Positions 9,479 to 17,812 of a DNA stretch of 64,000 bases are shown in pieces (within the stretch, counting starts at the first letter, position 1; each line of letters begins with the position of its first letter). A program made the position numbers and the translations under genes. The notes below the pieces were generated by a model. It ran no database searches. It saw only the letters and a list, made by a program, of their open reading frames with translations, and had not been told where the DNA came from. Source of the stretch: Alphaproteobacteria bacterium (lineage in GTDB: Bacteria > Pseudomonadota > Alphaproteobacteria > Rhizobiales > Aestuariivirgaceae); assembly GCA_028868695.1 (NCBI GenBank), contig JAGWTZ010000011.1, positions 1 through 64,000 on the forward strand. Direction: 5' to 3'.

Positions 9479-10771
9479 TCAGGCCCCGGCGATGCGCGTC
9501 ACATCGGCGCCCACGCCGGAGAGCTTGCCTTCAAGGTCTTCAAAGCCACGGTCCAGGTGATAGACACGGTGCAGCATGGTTTCGCCCTCGGCGGCGAGGC
9601 CGGCAATGACCAGCGAGACCGAAGCGCGCAGGTCTGTCGCCATCACGTCCGCGCCGGTGAGCTTGGCCACGCCGCGCACTTCGGCCATGTCGCCATGCAG
9701 GTGGATGTCGGCGCCCAGGCGGGCCAGTTCCTGCACATGCATGAAGCGGTTTTCGAAGATCGTCTCGCGGATGTGGCTCTTGCCCTTGGCCTTGGTCATC
9801 AGGCCCATGAACTGGGCCTGCAGGTCGGTCGGGAAGCCGGGGTAAGGATCGGTCGTCACATCAACGGGCAGGATGTCCGAGCCATTGCGCTTGATGCGCA
9901 TGCCTTCATTGGTGGTGGTGATGTCGATGCCGGCGCGGCGCAGCGTGAGGATCACATCCTCCAGCGTATCGGGCCTGGCGCCCCGCAGGGTGACGTCTCC
10001 GCCAGTCATGCCGGCTACCATGGCATAGGTGCCGGTTTCGATGCGGTCGGCGATTACGGTGTGTTCGGCGCCATGCAGGGACGTGACGCCGGTGATGTGC
10101 AGCGTGCGCGTGCCGATGCCTTCAATTTTGGCGCCCATCTTGACGAGGCATTCAGCGACGTCGGTGATTTCGGGCTCGGTGGCGGCGTTTTCGATGATGG
10201 TTTCGCCATGGGCCAGAACCGCGGCCATGAGGGCCGCATGGGTGGCGCCAACCGAGACCTTGGCGAAGGAGATGTGCCCGCCCTTCAGGCCCTTCTTGGC
10301 CTTGGCGATGACATAGCCCTGGTCAATCACACATTCGGCACCGAGCTTTTCCATGGCCTGCAAATGCATGTCCACCGGCCTGGTGCCGATGGCGCAGCCG
10401 CCGGGCAGAGACACCTTGGCCTCGCCCATGCGGGCAATGAGCGGCCCCAGCACCCAGAAGGAGGCGCGCATTTTTGACACGAGATCATAGGGTGCGGTTG
10501 TGTCGACAATCGTCTTGGCGGAGATGCGCAAGGTTTCGCCTGCCCCGCCCGCCTGGCCGGCGCGCTTTCCTGCCGTGGTGATATCCACGCCATGGTTCTG
10601 CAGGATGCGTTGCAGGCGCAGCGCGTCCACCAGCCGGGGAACATTGTGCAGGGTGACGGTTTCCGGCGTGAGCAGCGGAATGATCATCAGCGGCAAGGCC
10701 GCGTTCTTGGCGCCGGAAATGTCGATCACGCCATTCAGCTTGTTGCCGCCACGGATGCGGATACGGTCCAT
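9479..10771 (-). CDS. murA: UDP-N-acetylglucosamine 1-carboxyvinyltransferase
   Basis: First committed step of peptidoglycan synthesis, adding enolpyruvate to UDP-GlcNAc. ATG 10771 gives 430 residues starting [20 protein letters not shown]. The fosfomycin-target cysteine is present: Cys126 in [17 protein letters not shown]. Other motifs are [10 protein letters not shown] and [10 protein letters not shown]. The upstream AAGGGGAA is a good ribosome-binding site; the longer frame to 10816 is not supported. Heads the operon murA-DUF2948-UPF0262-phosphatase. Confidence 0.97.
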   Translation of the reverse strand: MDRIRIRGGNKLNGVIDISGAKNAALPLMIIPLLTPETVTLHNVPRLVDALRLQRILQNHGVDITTAGKRAGQAGGAGETLRISAKTIVDTTAPYDLVSKMRASFWVLGPLIARMGEAKVSLPGGCAIGTRPVDMHLQAMEKLGAECVIDQGYVIAKAKKGLKGGHISFAKVSVGATHAALMAAVLAHGETIIENAATEPEITDVAECLVKMGAKIEGIGTRTLHITGVTSLHGAEHTVIADRIETGTYAMVAGMTGGDVTLRGARPDTLEDVILTLRRAGIDITTTNEGMRIKRNGSDILPVDVTTDPYPGFPTDLQAQFMGLMTKAKGKSHIRETIFENRFMHVQELARLGADIHLHGDMAEVRGVAKLTGADVMATDLRASVSLVIAGLAAEGETMLHRVYHLDRGFEDLEGKLSGVGADVTRIAGA

Positions 10772-10923
10772 CAAATTCCCCTTCTTGGGCGGCCCCGGAC
10801 GGGTCGCCAGCCCCATATTTGCTGCGTTTGGCAGGTTACATAGAGCCTAACCCGCCCAAATCAAAGGCGGTTTTTTGCAGGTGGCAAATGGCGGGAATGA
10901 GGCAGGGGGGAGGCTTTACACTT

Positions 10924-10974
10924 CCCTTCTCCCGCGCATAGCGTGGGAGAAGGTGCCCGAAGGGCGGATGAGGG
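10924..10974. repeat. Left 51-bp inverted palindrome of the DUF559 unit
   Basis: Contains a hairpin (CCTTCTCCC with GGGAGAAGG) followed by a smaller GCCC-GAA-GGGC hairpin and GGATGAGGG. It is the inverse of 11361-11411; the inner 30 bases are identical and the loop differs at only a few positions. The ATG within its GGATGAGGG end (10968) is the likely start codon of the DUF559 gene, and GAAGG just before can serve as ribosome-binding site. Confidence 0.9.
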
Positions 10975-11354
10975 AAAGCAAGAAAAGGCTGGTTGGTATT
11001 TTGGCATATCAAAACAAGAATGCCAGCAGTTTTGCCAGAAGGCTGCGCAAGATGGACACCAATGCTGAGCAGCTTCTTTGGTCAGCCTTGCGGGCACGAA
11101 GATTGGGCGGCCTGAAATTTGTCAGGCAATTGCCACTTGGGCCATTTATCGCAGATTTCGCTTGCAGGGAGCACCGACTAGTCATCGAAGTGGATGGTGA
11201 AACTCATGGAGATGCAGGCGAAGCGGCCTATGACCAGCAACGGACCAATTACTTGAATAGTTTGGGGTGGCGAGTTGTCCGCTGCACCAATCTCGATGTT
11301 TACAAAAACCTTGCCGGAGTCTGCGACACAATTCTCGCCGCTCTCACCAGTTGA
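10968..11354 (+). CDS. DUF559 endonuclease-domain protein (Vsr / PD-(D/E)XK-like)
   Basis: 128 residues from ATG 10968. The family pattern is clear: a basic N-terminal helix with RRLRKMDTNAEQLLW, then LRARRLGGLKFVRQ, GPFIADFACR, LVIEVDGETH and a C-terminal YLNSLGWRVVRCTN. The D...ExD residues resemble the catalytic set of Vsr-like nucleases. Function is not established; cleavage of DNA is inference from fold. Base composition is visibly poorer in GC than flanking murA and pheA, suggesting acquisition. The gene is enclosed by 51-bp inverted palindromes, and its start codon lies in the left one. An alternative start is ATG 11052 (MDTNAEQLL). Confidence 0.88.
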   Translation: MRESKKRLVGILAYQNKNASSFARRLRKMDTNAEQLLWSALRARRLGGLKFVRQLPLGPFIADFACREHRLVIEVDGETHGDAGEAAYDQQRTNYLNSLGWRVVRCTNLDVYKNLAGVCDTILAALTS

Positions 11355-11360
11355 ACCAAG

Positions 11361-11411
11361 CCCTCATCCGCCCTTCGGGCACCTTCTCCCATGCTTCGCA
11401 CGGGAGAAGGG
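11361..11411. repeat. Right 51-bp inverted palindrome of the DUF559 unit
   Basis: Reverse complement of 10924-10974 with the same hairpins. It begins 6 bp after the DUF559 stop and ends 7 bp before the pheA stop, so it may also act as a barrier at the 3' ends of these two convergent genes. No obvious target-site duplication is visible outside the pair. Confidence 0.9.
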
Positions 11412-11418
11412 AAAGCGG

Positions 11419-12279
11419 TCAGCCCTTCCTTCGCTTCGCCAGTTCGGCGCGGAAGGGGCTGGCGGGGTATGTGCCCAGCACGCGGAGGTAGGAGGTGAAG
11501 AAAGCCAGCTCCTCCAGCGCCAGTTCCAGCGGCCTGTCAGCCGGGTGGCCCTCGACATCGGCATAGAACTGGGTGGCGTTGAACTGGCCTTCAAGCTGAT
11601 AGCTTTCCAGCTTCGTCATGTTGATGCCGTTGGTGGCAAAGCCGCCCATGGCCTTGTAGAGTGCTGCCGGCACATTGCGCACGCGGAAGACAAAGCTGGT
11701 CATCACAGGGCCATTGTGCGGCTTTGCGTCAGCGCGCTTCTTCGAGAGGATCAGGAAGCGCGTGGTGTTGTGCTCCTCATCCTCGATGTTGCGCTCGGCG
11801 ATCTTGAGGCCATAGGTTTCTGCGGCCAGCCTGGTGGCGATGGCGGCGCGGGTTTTATCGCCCGATTCCGCCAGCTCACGCGCGGCACCTGCGGTATCAG
11901 CCGCCACCACGGGCTTGAGCTTGTGTTTCTTGATGGCCTTGCGGCACTGGCCCAGGGCATGCACATGGCTGTGCACTTCCTTCACATCCGACAGCTTGGC
12001 GCCGGGCACCAGCAGCAGGTGAAACTCGATGCGCAGGAAATGCTCGCCCACAATCCACAAGCCGCTTTCGGGCATCAGATGGTGCACATCGGCCACGCGG
12101 CCCGCCAGGGTGTTCTCAATGGGGATCATGGCCAATGCGGCCTTGCCGGATTTCACCGCCTGGAAAGCCTCCTCGAAGGTGGCGCAGGGCAGCGGCTCAT
12201 GGTCCGGATAGGTTTGCACGCAGGCGATGTGGGAGTTGGCGCCGGGCTCTCCCTGATAGGCAATCTTGGGCTTGGGCAT
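11419..12279 (-). CDS. pheA: Prephenate dehydratase
   Basis: Converts prephenate to phenylpyruvate for phenylalanine synthesis. 286 residues from ATG 12279 (a GTG one codon earlier is possible). The N-terminal catalytic domain has AYQGEPGANSH, IPIENTLAG and the signature TRF (173-175, in NTTRFLILS). The C-terminal ACT domain has the allosteric LESYQLEG and TQFYADVEG. No chorismate mutase domain is present. It follows the kdsB-like gene by about 4 bp, as in other rhizobia. Confidence 0.96.
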   Translation of the reverse strand: MPKPKIAYQGEPGANSHIACVQTYPDHEPLPCATFEEAFQAVKSGKAALAMIPIENTLAGRVADVHHLMPESGLWIVGEHFLRIEFHLLLVPGAKLSDVKEVHSHVHALGQCRKAIKKHKLKPVVAADTAGAARELAESGDKTRAAIATRLAAETYGLKIAERNIEDEEHNTTRFLILSKKRADAKPHNGPVMTSFVFRVRNVPAALYKAMGGFATNGINMTKLESYQLEGQFNATQFYADVEGHPADRPLELALEELAFFTSYLRVLGTYPASPFRAELAKRRKG

Positions 12280-12283
12280 CACT

Positions 12284-12991
12284 TCAGGCTTTCAACAGGC
12301 GGCGGAGCGCCTCCAATTCCTGTGGCGTATCGACACTTAAGGGTGCCGTGTCAACCTTCACTGCGGCAAGTTTCATGCCGGCATCGAGCGCACGCTGGGC
12401 CTCGGGCGCATCCTTGCGCAGGCCGGGCGGCAGGCTGGCGAAATGCTCCAGCGCGGCGCGGCGGAAGGCATAGATGGGGATCTGGCGGAAGGGCGCATTT
12501 TCCCCCGGCCCGGCAAAGCCGCGCAGATAGGCCACCTCACGCTCCCCCTCCAGCGGGGCGATGATGCGGCCCGCCTCTCCCGGCGCGGCGCGGCAGGCCA
12601 AGGTTGCAATCTCAACCTGCTCATTCATCAGCCCCGCAAGGCAGCGGCGCAGGGAGAGAGCCTCGACCAGCGGAAACTGGCAGGGCAGGCCCATGACATG
12701 GTGAAACTGCCTTTGGCCATCGCGCAGGGCAATGGCGGCGGCGGCCTGATCTGCGACACCTGAAAGGCGCTGCGGCACCACCAGGGCATCGCCACCCGCG
12801 GCGCGCACCGCCTCGGCCACCAGGCTGTCAGCCGTGGCCACCAGCACCGGGCCCAGATTGGCGGCCACGGCATTGGCCCAGGCGCGCAGGACCAGCGGGC
12901 GGCCGTTCACATCCAGCATGGGGCGGCCCGGCAGGCCGGGCGCGGCCATGCGCGCGGTGATCACAATTGCTGTATTTTCAAATTCGATCAT
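12284..12991 (-). CDS. kdsB: Divergent KdsB-like cytidylyltransferase (CMP-Kdo synthetase family), signature residues missing
   Basis: 235 residues from ATG 12991. Position (before pheA, divergent from cycM) and the overall pattern match KdsB: an N-terminal ITARM..GLPGRPM loop, a conserved IATLA strand and the C-terminal LSVDTPQELEALRRLL. Two signatures are altered. The nucleotide loop reads APGLPGRP where family members carry TRLPGKP, and the metal-binding QGDEP is replaced by MGLPCQFP; the YFSRA motif also reads YLRGF. The real enzyme activates Kdo for lipid A core synthesis. Loss of the QGDEP aspartate suggests altered or absent activity. The gene is intact, so it is probably still selected. 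Confidence 0.75.
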   Translation of the reverse strand: MIEFENTAIVITARMAAPGLPGRPMLDVNGRPLVLRAWANAVAANLGPVLVATADSLVAEAVRAAGGDALVVPQRLSGVADQAAAAIALRDGQRQFHHVMGLPCQFPLVEALSLRRCLAGLMNEQVEIATLACRAAPGEAGRIIAPLEGEREVAYLRGFAGPGENAPFRQIPIYAFRRAALEHFASLPPGLRKDAPEAQRALDAGMKLAAVKVDTAPLSVDTPQELEALRRLLKA

Positions 12992-13135
12992 GATGTTAGA
13001 AGGGCGAGGGGCGATTCGGGCGCGGCAAAATGGCGTGTTGCTATATAGGCATTGAGTGGCACTCAAGAAACTACTAGTTTGCCGGACTTACTTGCCGGCT
13101 GCGGCGGCAGAACAATTGCAGGGACTCAGGGATTC

Positions 13136-13684
13136 ATGGACAGTTTTGAATGGAATAAGATTTTCGGCGCGGTGCTGGGCACGGGCCTGTTGGTTTTCGC
13201 GCTGAAGCTGGTGGGCGGCGGGCTGTTCACCACCGAGGCGCCGGAAAAGCCGGGCTTTGCCATTGCCACCGCCGAAGCCCAGACGGCTGACGCCGGCACT
13301 GCCGCTGCCGCAGGCCCTGCCGCCTCGCTGGGCGCGCTGCTGGCCAAGGCCGACAAGGACAAGGGCGCCGCCACCGCCAAGGCTTGTGCTGCCTGCCATG
13401 ACTTCACCAAGGGCGGGCCCAACAAGGTTGGCCCCAACCTCTATGACGTGGTGGGCCGTGGCATCGGCACCGCCGCGGGCTTTGGCTATTCCGATGGCTT
13501 CAAGGCCATGGCCGGCAAGAACTGGGACTATGACGCCCTGAACGCCTGGCTGAAAAAGCCTTCCGATTACATCAAGGGCACCAAGATGGCTTTCGCCGGC
13601 ATCGGCAAGGACGAAGACCGCGCCAATGTGCTGGCCTATCTCGCCTCGCTGTCGGACTCGCCGAAGCCGTTCCCGGCGCCCTGA
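13136..13684 (+). CDS. cycM: Membrane-anchored c-type cytochrome (CycM / c552 type)
   Basis: 182 residues starting MDSFEWNKIFGAVLGTGLLV; an uncleaved N-terminal helix (about 8-30) anchors it in the inner membrane. An Ala-rich linker follows, then one haem domain with CAACH (84-88) and a distal Met region near TKMAFAGI. Known CycM proteins shuttle electrons from the bc1 complex to aa3 oxidase. The longer frame from 13052 is not needed. Divergent from kdsB-pheA with 144 bp between, a conserved rhizobial pairing. Confidence 0.94.
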   Translation: MDSFEWNKIFGAVLGTGLLVFALKLVGGGLFTTEAPEKPGFAIATAEAQTADAGTAAAAGPAASLGALLAKADKDKGAATAKACAACHDFTKGGPNKVGPNLYDVVGRGIGTAAGFGYSDGFKAMAGKNWDYDALNAWLKKPSDYIKGTKMAFAGIGKDEDRANVLAYLASLSDSPKPFPAP

Positions 13685-13711
13685 TTGCGCAAAATTCATT
13701 TGCACCCCACC

Positions 13712-13744
13712 AACACCGGCTGGCCTTCAGCCGGTGTTTTTTTA
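13712..13744 (+). terminator. Intrinsic terminator after cycM
   Basis: Perfect stem AACACCGGCTG / CAGCCGGTGTT with a short loop, followed by a run of T. The following gene starts only 50 bp later, so its promoter must overlap or follow this hairpin. Confidence 0.9.
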
Positions 13745-13793
13745 TGCGCCCATCTCGGTTAGGCTTGGGCGAATCACAGTTGAGGACCCGACC

Positions 13794-15635
13794 ATGGACC
13801 GCCGCCGCCTTCTCCAGTTCGCCGGGCTTCTGCCGCTGCTGCGCGGCCTGCCCGCATGGGCTGATGACGCCAAGTTCTCCCATGCCGTTTCGCTGTTTGA
13901 CGACATCAAATACCCAGCCGGGTTCAAGCAGTTTGACTATGTGAACGCGGCAGCACCGAAGGGCGGCAAGATCCGCCTGCCGGCCTATGGCACCTTTGAC
14001 AGCCTGAACCCCTACACCATCAATGGCGACCCTGCCGCGGTGGGCGTTCTCGACACGCTGATGGTGCGTTCACTCGATGAGCCCAACACCATGTATGGGC
14101 TGATTGCCGAGGCGATTTCCTACCCCGAGGACAAATCCAGCGTGACCTTCCGCCTCAATGCCGCGGCGCGCTTTCATGACGGCAAGCCCATCACGCCTGA
14201 AGACGTGATCTTCAGCCTTGACACACTCAAGGCCAACCTCGCCACCCAGGCCGCCTATTACAAGAATGTGGCCAAGGCCGAACAAACGGCTGAGCGCGAC
14301 GTGACCTTCACCTTCAACGAAAAGAACAACCGCGAGCTGCCGAGCATCCTGGCCGAGCTGCCGGTGCTGCCCAAGCATTGGTGGATGGCGCCGGGTGCCG
14401 ACGGCAAGCCGCGCGACACCAATGCCGTTTCGATGGAAATTCCGCTGGGCTCGGGCCCCTACAGGATCAAGGACGTGAAGGCGGGGGCCAGCATCGTCAT
14501 GGAACGGGTGGCCGACTATTGGGCCAAGGACTTGGCACCCAATGTGGGCCAGAACAATTTTGACGAAATCACCTATCTCTATTTCCAGAATGTGCAGGTG
14601 GCCTTTGAGGGCTTCAAGGGCGACCAATATGATTATCAATATGAAACCAGCTCCAAGCAGTGGGCCACGGGCTATGACTTCCCGGCGGTGAAGGACGGCA
14701 AGGTTGTCAAAGGCCAGGTGACGCTGAAAAAGGTGCAGGGGATGCAGGCCTTTGTGCCCAACATGCGCAAGGCCAAGTTCCAGGACGTGCGGGTGCGCAA
14801 GGCGATGAACCTGGCGTTTGACTTCGAATGGTCCAACACCAATTTGTTCTTCGGGCAATACAAGCGCTCGCGTTCTTACTTCAATAATTCGGAACTGGAG
14901 GCCACTGGCCTGCCCAGCCCGGAAGAGCTGGCGCTGCTCGATCCGCTGAAGGACAAGCTGCCGCCGGAAGTGTTCACCACCGAATACCAGAACCCGACCA
15001 ACCCGGACGCCACAGCGCGGCGCAAGAACCTGCGCGAGGCGGCGGGCCTGCTGGCGGAGGCGGGCTGGAAGCCCGCACAGGCGGGCGGCAAATCGGTTCT
15101 CAAGAACGCCAAGGGCGAGGCGCTGGAAATTGAATTCCTGCTGGACAGCCCGATCTTCGAGCGCATCACCCTTCCCTACAAGGAGCAGCTGGAGCTTCTG
15201 GGCTTTTCCGTCAGTGTACGGACGATTGACGACGCGCAGATGACCAAGCTGAAGGAAACCTTCGACTTCGACGTGATCGTGCACAGCTATGGCCAATCAC
15301 TCTCGCCGGGCAATGAGCAGCGCTTCTTCTGGGGCAGCGCCGAGGCGGGCAAGAACGGCTCGCAGAACTATGCCGGCATCAAGAACGAGGCGATTGACGC
15401 GCTGATCGACAAGCTGATCTTCGCCAAGGACCGCAAGGGCCTGGTGGCGGCCACCCATGCGCTGGACCGGGCGCTGATCTGGAACCACTACATGATTCCG
15501 CAATGGTTCGTGCCCTATGAGCGCATCGCCTATTGGGACAGGTTCGGCAAGCCCGAGAAGAACCCGGACTATGACATCGGCATGCCCGGCACCTGGTGGT
15601 GGGACGAGGCCAAGGCCAAGAAGATCTCGGGCTGA
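13794..15635 (+). CDS. yejA: Periplasmic peptide-binding protein (YejA-like, SBP family 5)
   Basis: 613 residues from ATG 13794. The N-terminus RRRLLQFAGLLPLL...AWADD is a signal peptide, possibly twin-arginine, cleaved after AWA. The mature part shows family 5 features: GTFDSLNPYTINGDPA, the LIAEAISYPEDKSSVTFRL region and YYKNV. It is the substrate-capture part of the YejABEF importer, which in enterobacteria takes up peptides such as microcin C and in Brucella has been linked to peptide resistance. First gene of a five-gene run with overlapping stops and starts. Confidence 0.94.
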   Translation: MDRRRLLQFAGLLPLLRGLPAWADDAKFSHAVSLFDDIKYPAGFKQFDYVNAAAPKGGKIRLPAYGTFDSLNPYTINGDPAAVGVLDTLMVRSLDEPNTMYGLIAEAISYPEDKSSVTFRLNAAARFHDGKPITPEDVIFSLDTLKANLATQAAYYKNVAKAEQTAERDVTFTFNEKNNRELPSILAELPVLPKHWWMAPGADGKPRDTNAVSMEIPLGSGPYRIKDVKAGASIVMERVADYWAKDLAPNVGQNNFDEITYLYFQNVQVAFEGFKGDQYDYQYETSSKQWATGYDFPAVKDGKVVKGQVTLKKVQGMQAFVPNMRKAKFQDVRVRKAMNLAFDFEWSNTNLFFGQYKRSRSYFNNSELEATGLPSPEELALLDPLKDKLPPEVFTTEYQNPTNPDATARRKNLREAAGLLAEAGWKPAQAGGKSVLKNAKGEALEIEFLLDSPIFERITLPYKEQLELLGFSVSVRTIDDAQMTKLKETFDFDVIVHSYGQSLSPGNEQRFFWGSAEAGKNGSQNYAGIKNEAIDALIDKLIFAKDRKGLVAATHALDRALIWNHYMIPQWFVPYERIAYWDRFGKPEKNPDYDIGMPGTWWWDEAKAKKISG

Positions 15636-16714
15636 TGGGCGCCTATATCATCAAGCGGCTGCTGCTGATGATCCCCACGCTGCTGGGGGCGCTGGCCATC
15701 ACCTTCATCATCGCGCAATTCGTGCCCGGCGGGCCGATTGAGCAGCTGATCGCCAAGCTGGAAAGGACCGACCAGACCGACGCCAAGCTGAACGGCGGCA
15801 CGGAAAACATCGCCACCGCCAACACCGCCAGCACCTACCGGGGCGCCCGCGGCATCGACCCTGACACCATCAAGAAATGGGAAAAGCAGTTCGGCTTCGA
15901 CAAGCCGGCGCCACAGCGCTTTGCCGAGATGGCGTGGAACTATGCGCGCTTTGATTTCGGCGACAGCTATTTCCAATCCCGCCCGGTCTCGCGGCTAATC
16001 CTCGAGAAGCTGCCGGTTTCGATTTCGCTGGGGCTTTGGCTGCTGATCATTTCCTACTCGATTTCAATCCCGCTCGGCATCGCCAAGGCGGTGCGCGAAG
16101 GCACGCGCTTTGACATCCTGACCTCGGCGATCGTGAGCTTCGGCTATGCCATTCCGAGCTTCATCTTCGCGATCTTCATGATCATCCTGTTTGCGGGCGG
16201 CAGCTATTGGAACTGGTTTCCGCTGCGCGGCCTGACCTCCGACAATTTCAGCAGCCTGAACCTGGGCGGCAAGATCGCCGACTATGCCTGGCACCTGGTG
16301 CTGCCGCTCACCGCCATGGGGGTTGGCGGCTTTGCCACCACCACGCTGCTCACCAAGAACTCGTTCCTTGATGAAATCCGCAAGCAATATGTGGTGACGG
16401 CGCGGGCCAAGGGCCTTTCCGAGGCCAAGGTGCTTTATGGCCATGTGTTCCGCAACGCAATGATGCTGGTGATCTCGGGCTTTCCCGGGGCCTTCATCGG
16501 TGCGTTCTTCACCGGCTCGCTGCTGATCGAGCAGGTGTTCTCGCTCGATGGGCTTGGCTATCTCACCTACAAGTCGGCGGTGAACCGCGACTATGCCGTG
16601 GTGTTTGCGGCACTTTGGGTGTTCACGCTGATCGGGCTTCTCGTGGCGCTGCTTTCTGACCTGATCTACACGTGGATTGATCCGCGCATTGACTTTGAAT
16701 CGCGGGAGATCTGA
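15635..16714 (+). CDS. yejB: Peptide ABC transporter permease (YejB-like)
   Basis: 359 residues starting MGAYIIKRLLLMIPTLLGAL; the start shares one base with the yejA stop (TGATG). Six membrane helices are predicted by eye with a large periplasmic loop after helix 1 (about 45-125), the usual form for this subunit. The EAA loop is near KQYVVTARAKGLSEAKVLYGHV. Partner of the next permease gene. Operonic with yejA, yejE and yejF. Confidence 0.95.
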   Translation: MGAYIIKRLLLMIPTLLGALAITFIIAQFVPGGPIEQLIAKLERTDQTDAKLNGGTENIATANTASTYRGARGIDPDTIKKWEKQFGFDKPAPQRFAEMAWNYARFDFGDSYFQSRPVSRLILEKLPVSISLGLWLLIISYSISIPLGIAKAVREGTRFDILTSAIVSFGYAIPSFIFAIFMIILFAGGSYWNWFPLRGLTSDNFSSLNLGGKIADYAWHLVLPLTAMGVGGFATTTLLTKNSFLDEIRKQYVVTARAKGLSEAKVLYGHVFRNAMMLVISGFPGAFIGAFFTGSLLIEQVFSLDGLGYLTYKSAVNRDYAVVFAALWVFTLIGLLVALLSDLIYTWIDPRIDFESREI

Positions 16715-16717
16715 GCC

Positions 16718-17812
16718 TTGCGCCTTTCGCCATTGAACCAGAGACGCCTGGTGCTGTTCAAGAAAAACCTGCGCGGCTATTGGTCTTTCTGGATTTTCCT
16801 CACGCTGTTTGCGCTGTCGCTGTTCGCGCCGCTGATCGCCAATGACCGGCCGATCGTCGCTTCCTACAAGGGCGAAATCCTGGTGCCGCTGTTCACCGAT
16901 TATCCCGAAAGCAAGTTCGGCGGCTTTCTGGCCAAGACCAATTTCCGCGACCCGGTGAACATCGACGAGATCAACGCCAATGGCTGGATGATCTGGCCGC
17001 CGGTGCGCTATTCCTACAACACGGTGAATGCCGAATTGCCCGCACCCGCGCCATCGCAGCCCGCCTTCCTGATGAGCCGCGAGCAGGCCTGCGCCAAATA
17101 TCCCCTGCAGGTTCAGGACCCGGCCTGCATGGCGGGCAACATGAACTGGCTGGGCACCGACGACCAGGGCCGCGACGTGATTGCCCGGCTGCTTTACGGC
17201 TACCGCATCTCGGTGGCCTTCGGCTTGCTGCTGACCGTGTTTTCCTCGGTGATCGGCATTGCCGCCGGGGCGGTGCAGGGCTATTTCGGCGGCTGGACGG
17301 ATTTGCTGTTCCAGCGCTTCATCGACATCTGGCAATCGATCCCCGAGCTTTATCTGCTGATCATCCTTTCGGCTTTTATCACACCCAGCTTCTGGCTGCT
17401 TTTGGGCATATTGGTGCTGCTGTCCTGGACGCGGCTGGTGCATCTCATCCGCGCCGAGTTCCTCCGGGCGCGGAATTTTGAATATGTGCGGGCGGCGCGC
17501 GCGCTTGGCCTTTCCGACGCCAAGATCATGTTCCGGCACCTCTTGCCCAATGCGATGATCTCGGCTGTCACCTTCATGCCCTTCATCATCGCCGGTTCCG
17601 TCACCACGCTGACGGCGCTGGATTACCTGGGCTTTGGCCTGCCGCCGGGATCGCCCTCGCTGGGCGAACTTGTGCAGCAGGGCAAGAACAACATCCAGGC
17701 GCCCTGGCTGGGGATGAGCATCTTCGCCGTCAGCTCGCTGATGCTGACGCTGCTGATCTTCATGGGCGAGGCGGCGCGCGATGCGCTGGACCCGCGAAAG
17801 ACCTTCACATGA
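16718..17812 (+). CDS. yejE: Peptide ABC transporter permease (YejE-like)
   Basis: 364 residues from a TTG start at 16718 (LRLSPLNQRRLVLFKKNLRGY), whose first residues fit the family and place the start 3 bp after yejB. One N-terminal helix, a long periplasmic segment (about 45-130), then five helices; EAA loop around FEYVRAARALGLSDAKIMFRHL. No ATG is available near enough to keep the first helix. Stop overlaps yejF (ATGA). Confidence 0.94.
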   Translation: MRLSPLNQRRLVLFKKNLRGYWSFWIFLTLFALSLFAPLIANDRPIVASYKGEILVPLFTDYPESKFGGFLAKTNFRDPVNIDEINANGWMIWPPVRYSYNTVNAELPAPAPSQPAFLMSREQACAKYPLQVQDPACMAGNMNWLGTDDQGRDVIARLLYGYRISVAFGLLLTVFSSVIGIAAGAVQGYFGGWTDLLFQRFIDIWQSIPELYLLIILSAFITPSFWLLLGILVLLSWTRLVHLIRAEFLRARNFEYVRAARALGLSDAKIMFRHLLPNAMISAVTFMPFIIAGSVTTLTALDYLGFGLPPGSPSLGELVQQGKNNIQAPWLGMSIFAVSSLMLTLLIFMGEAARDALDPRKTFT

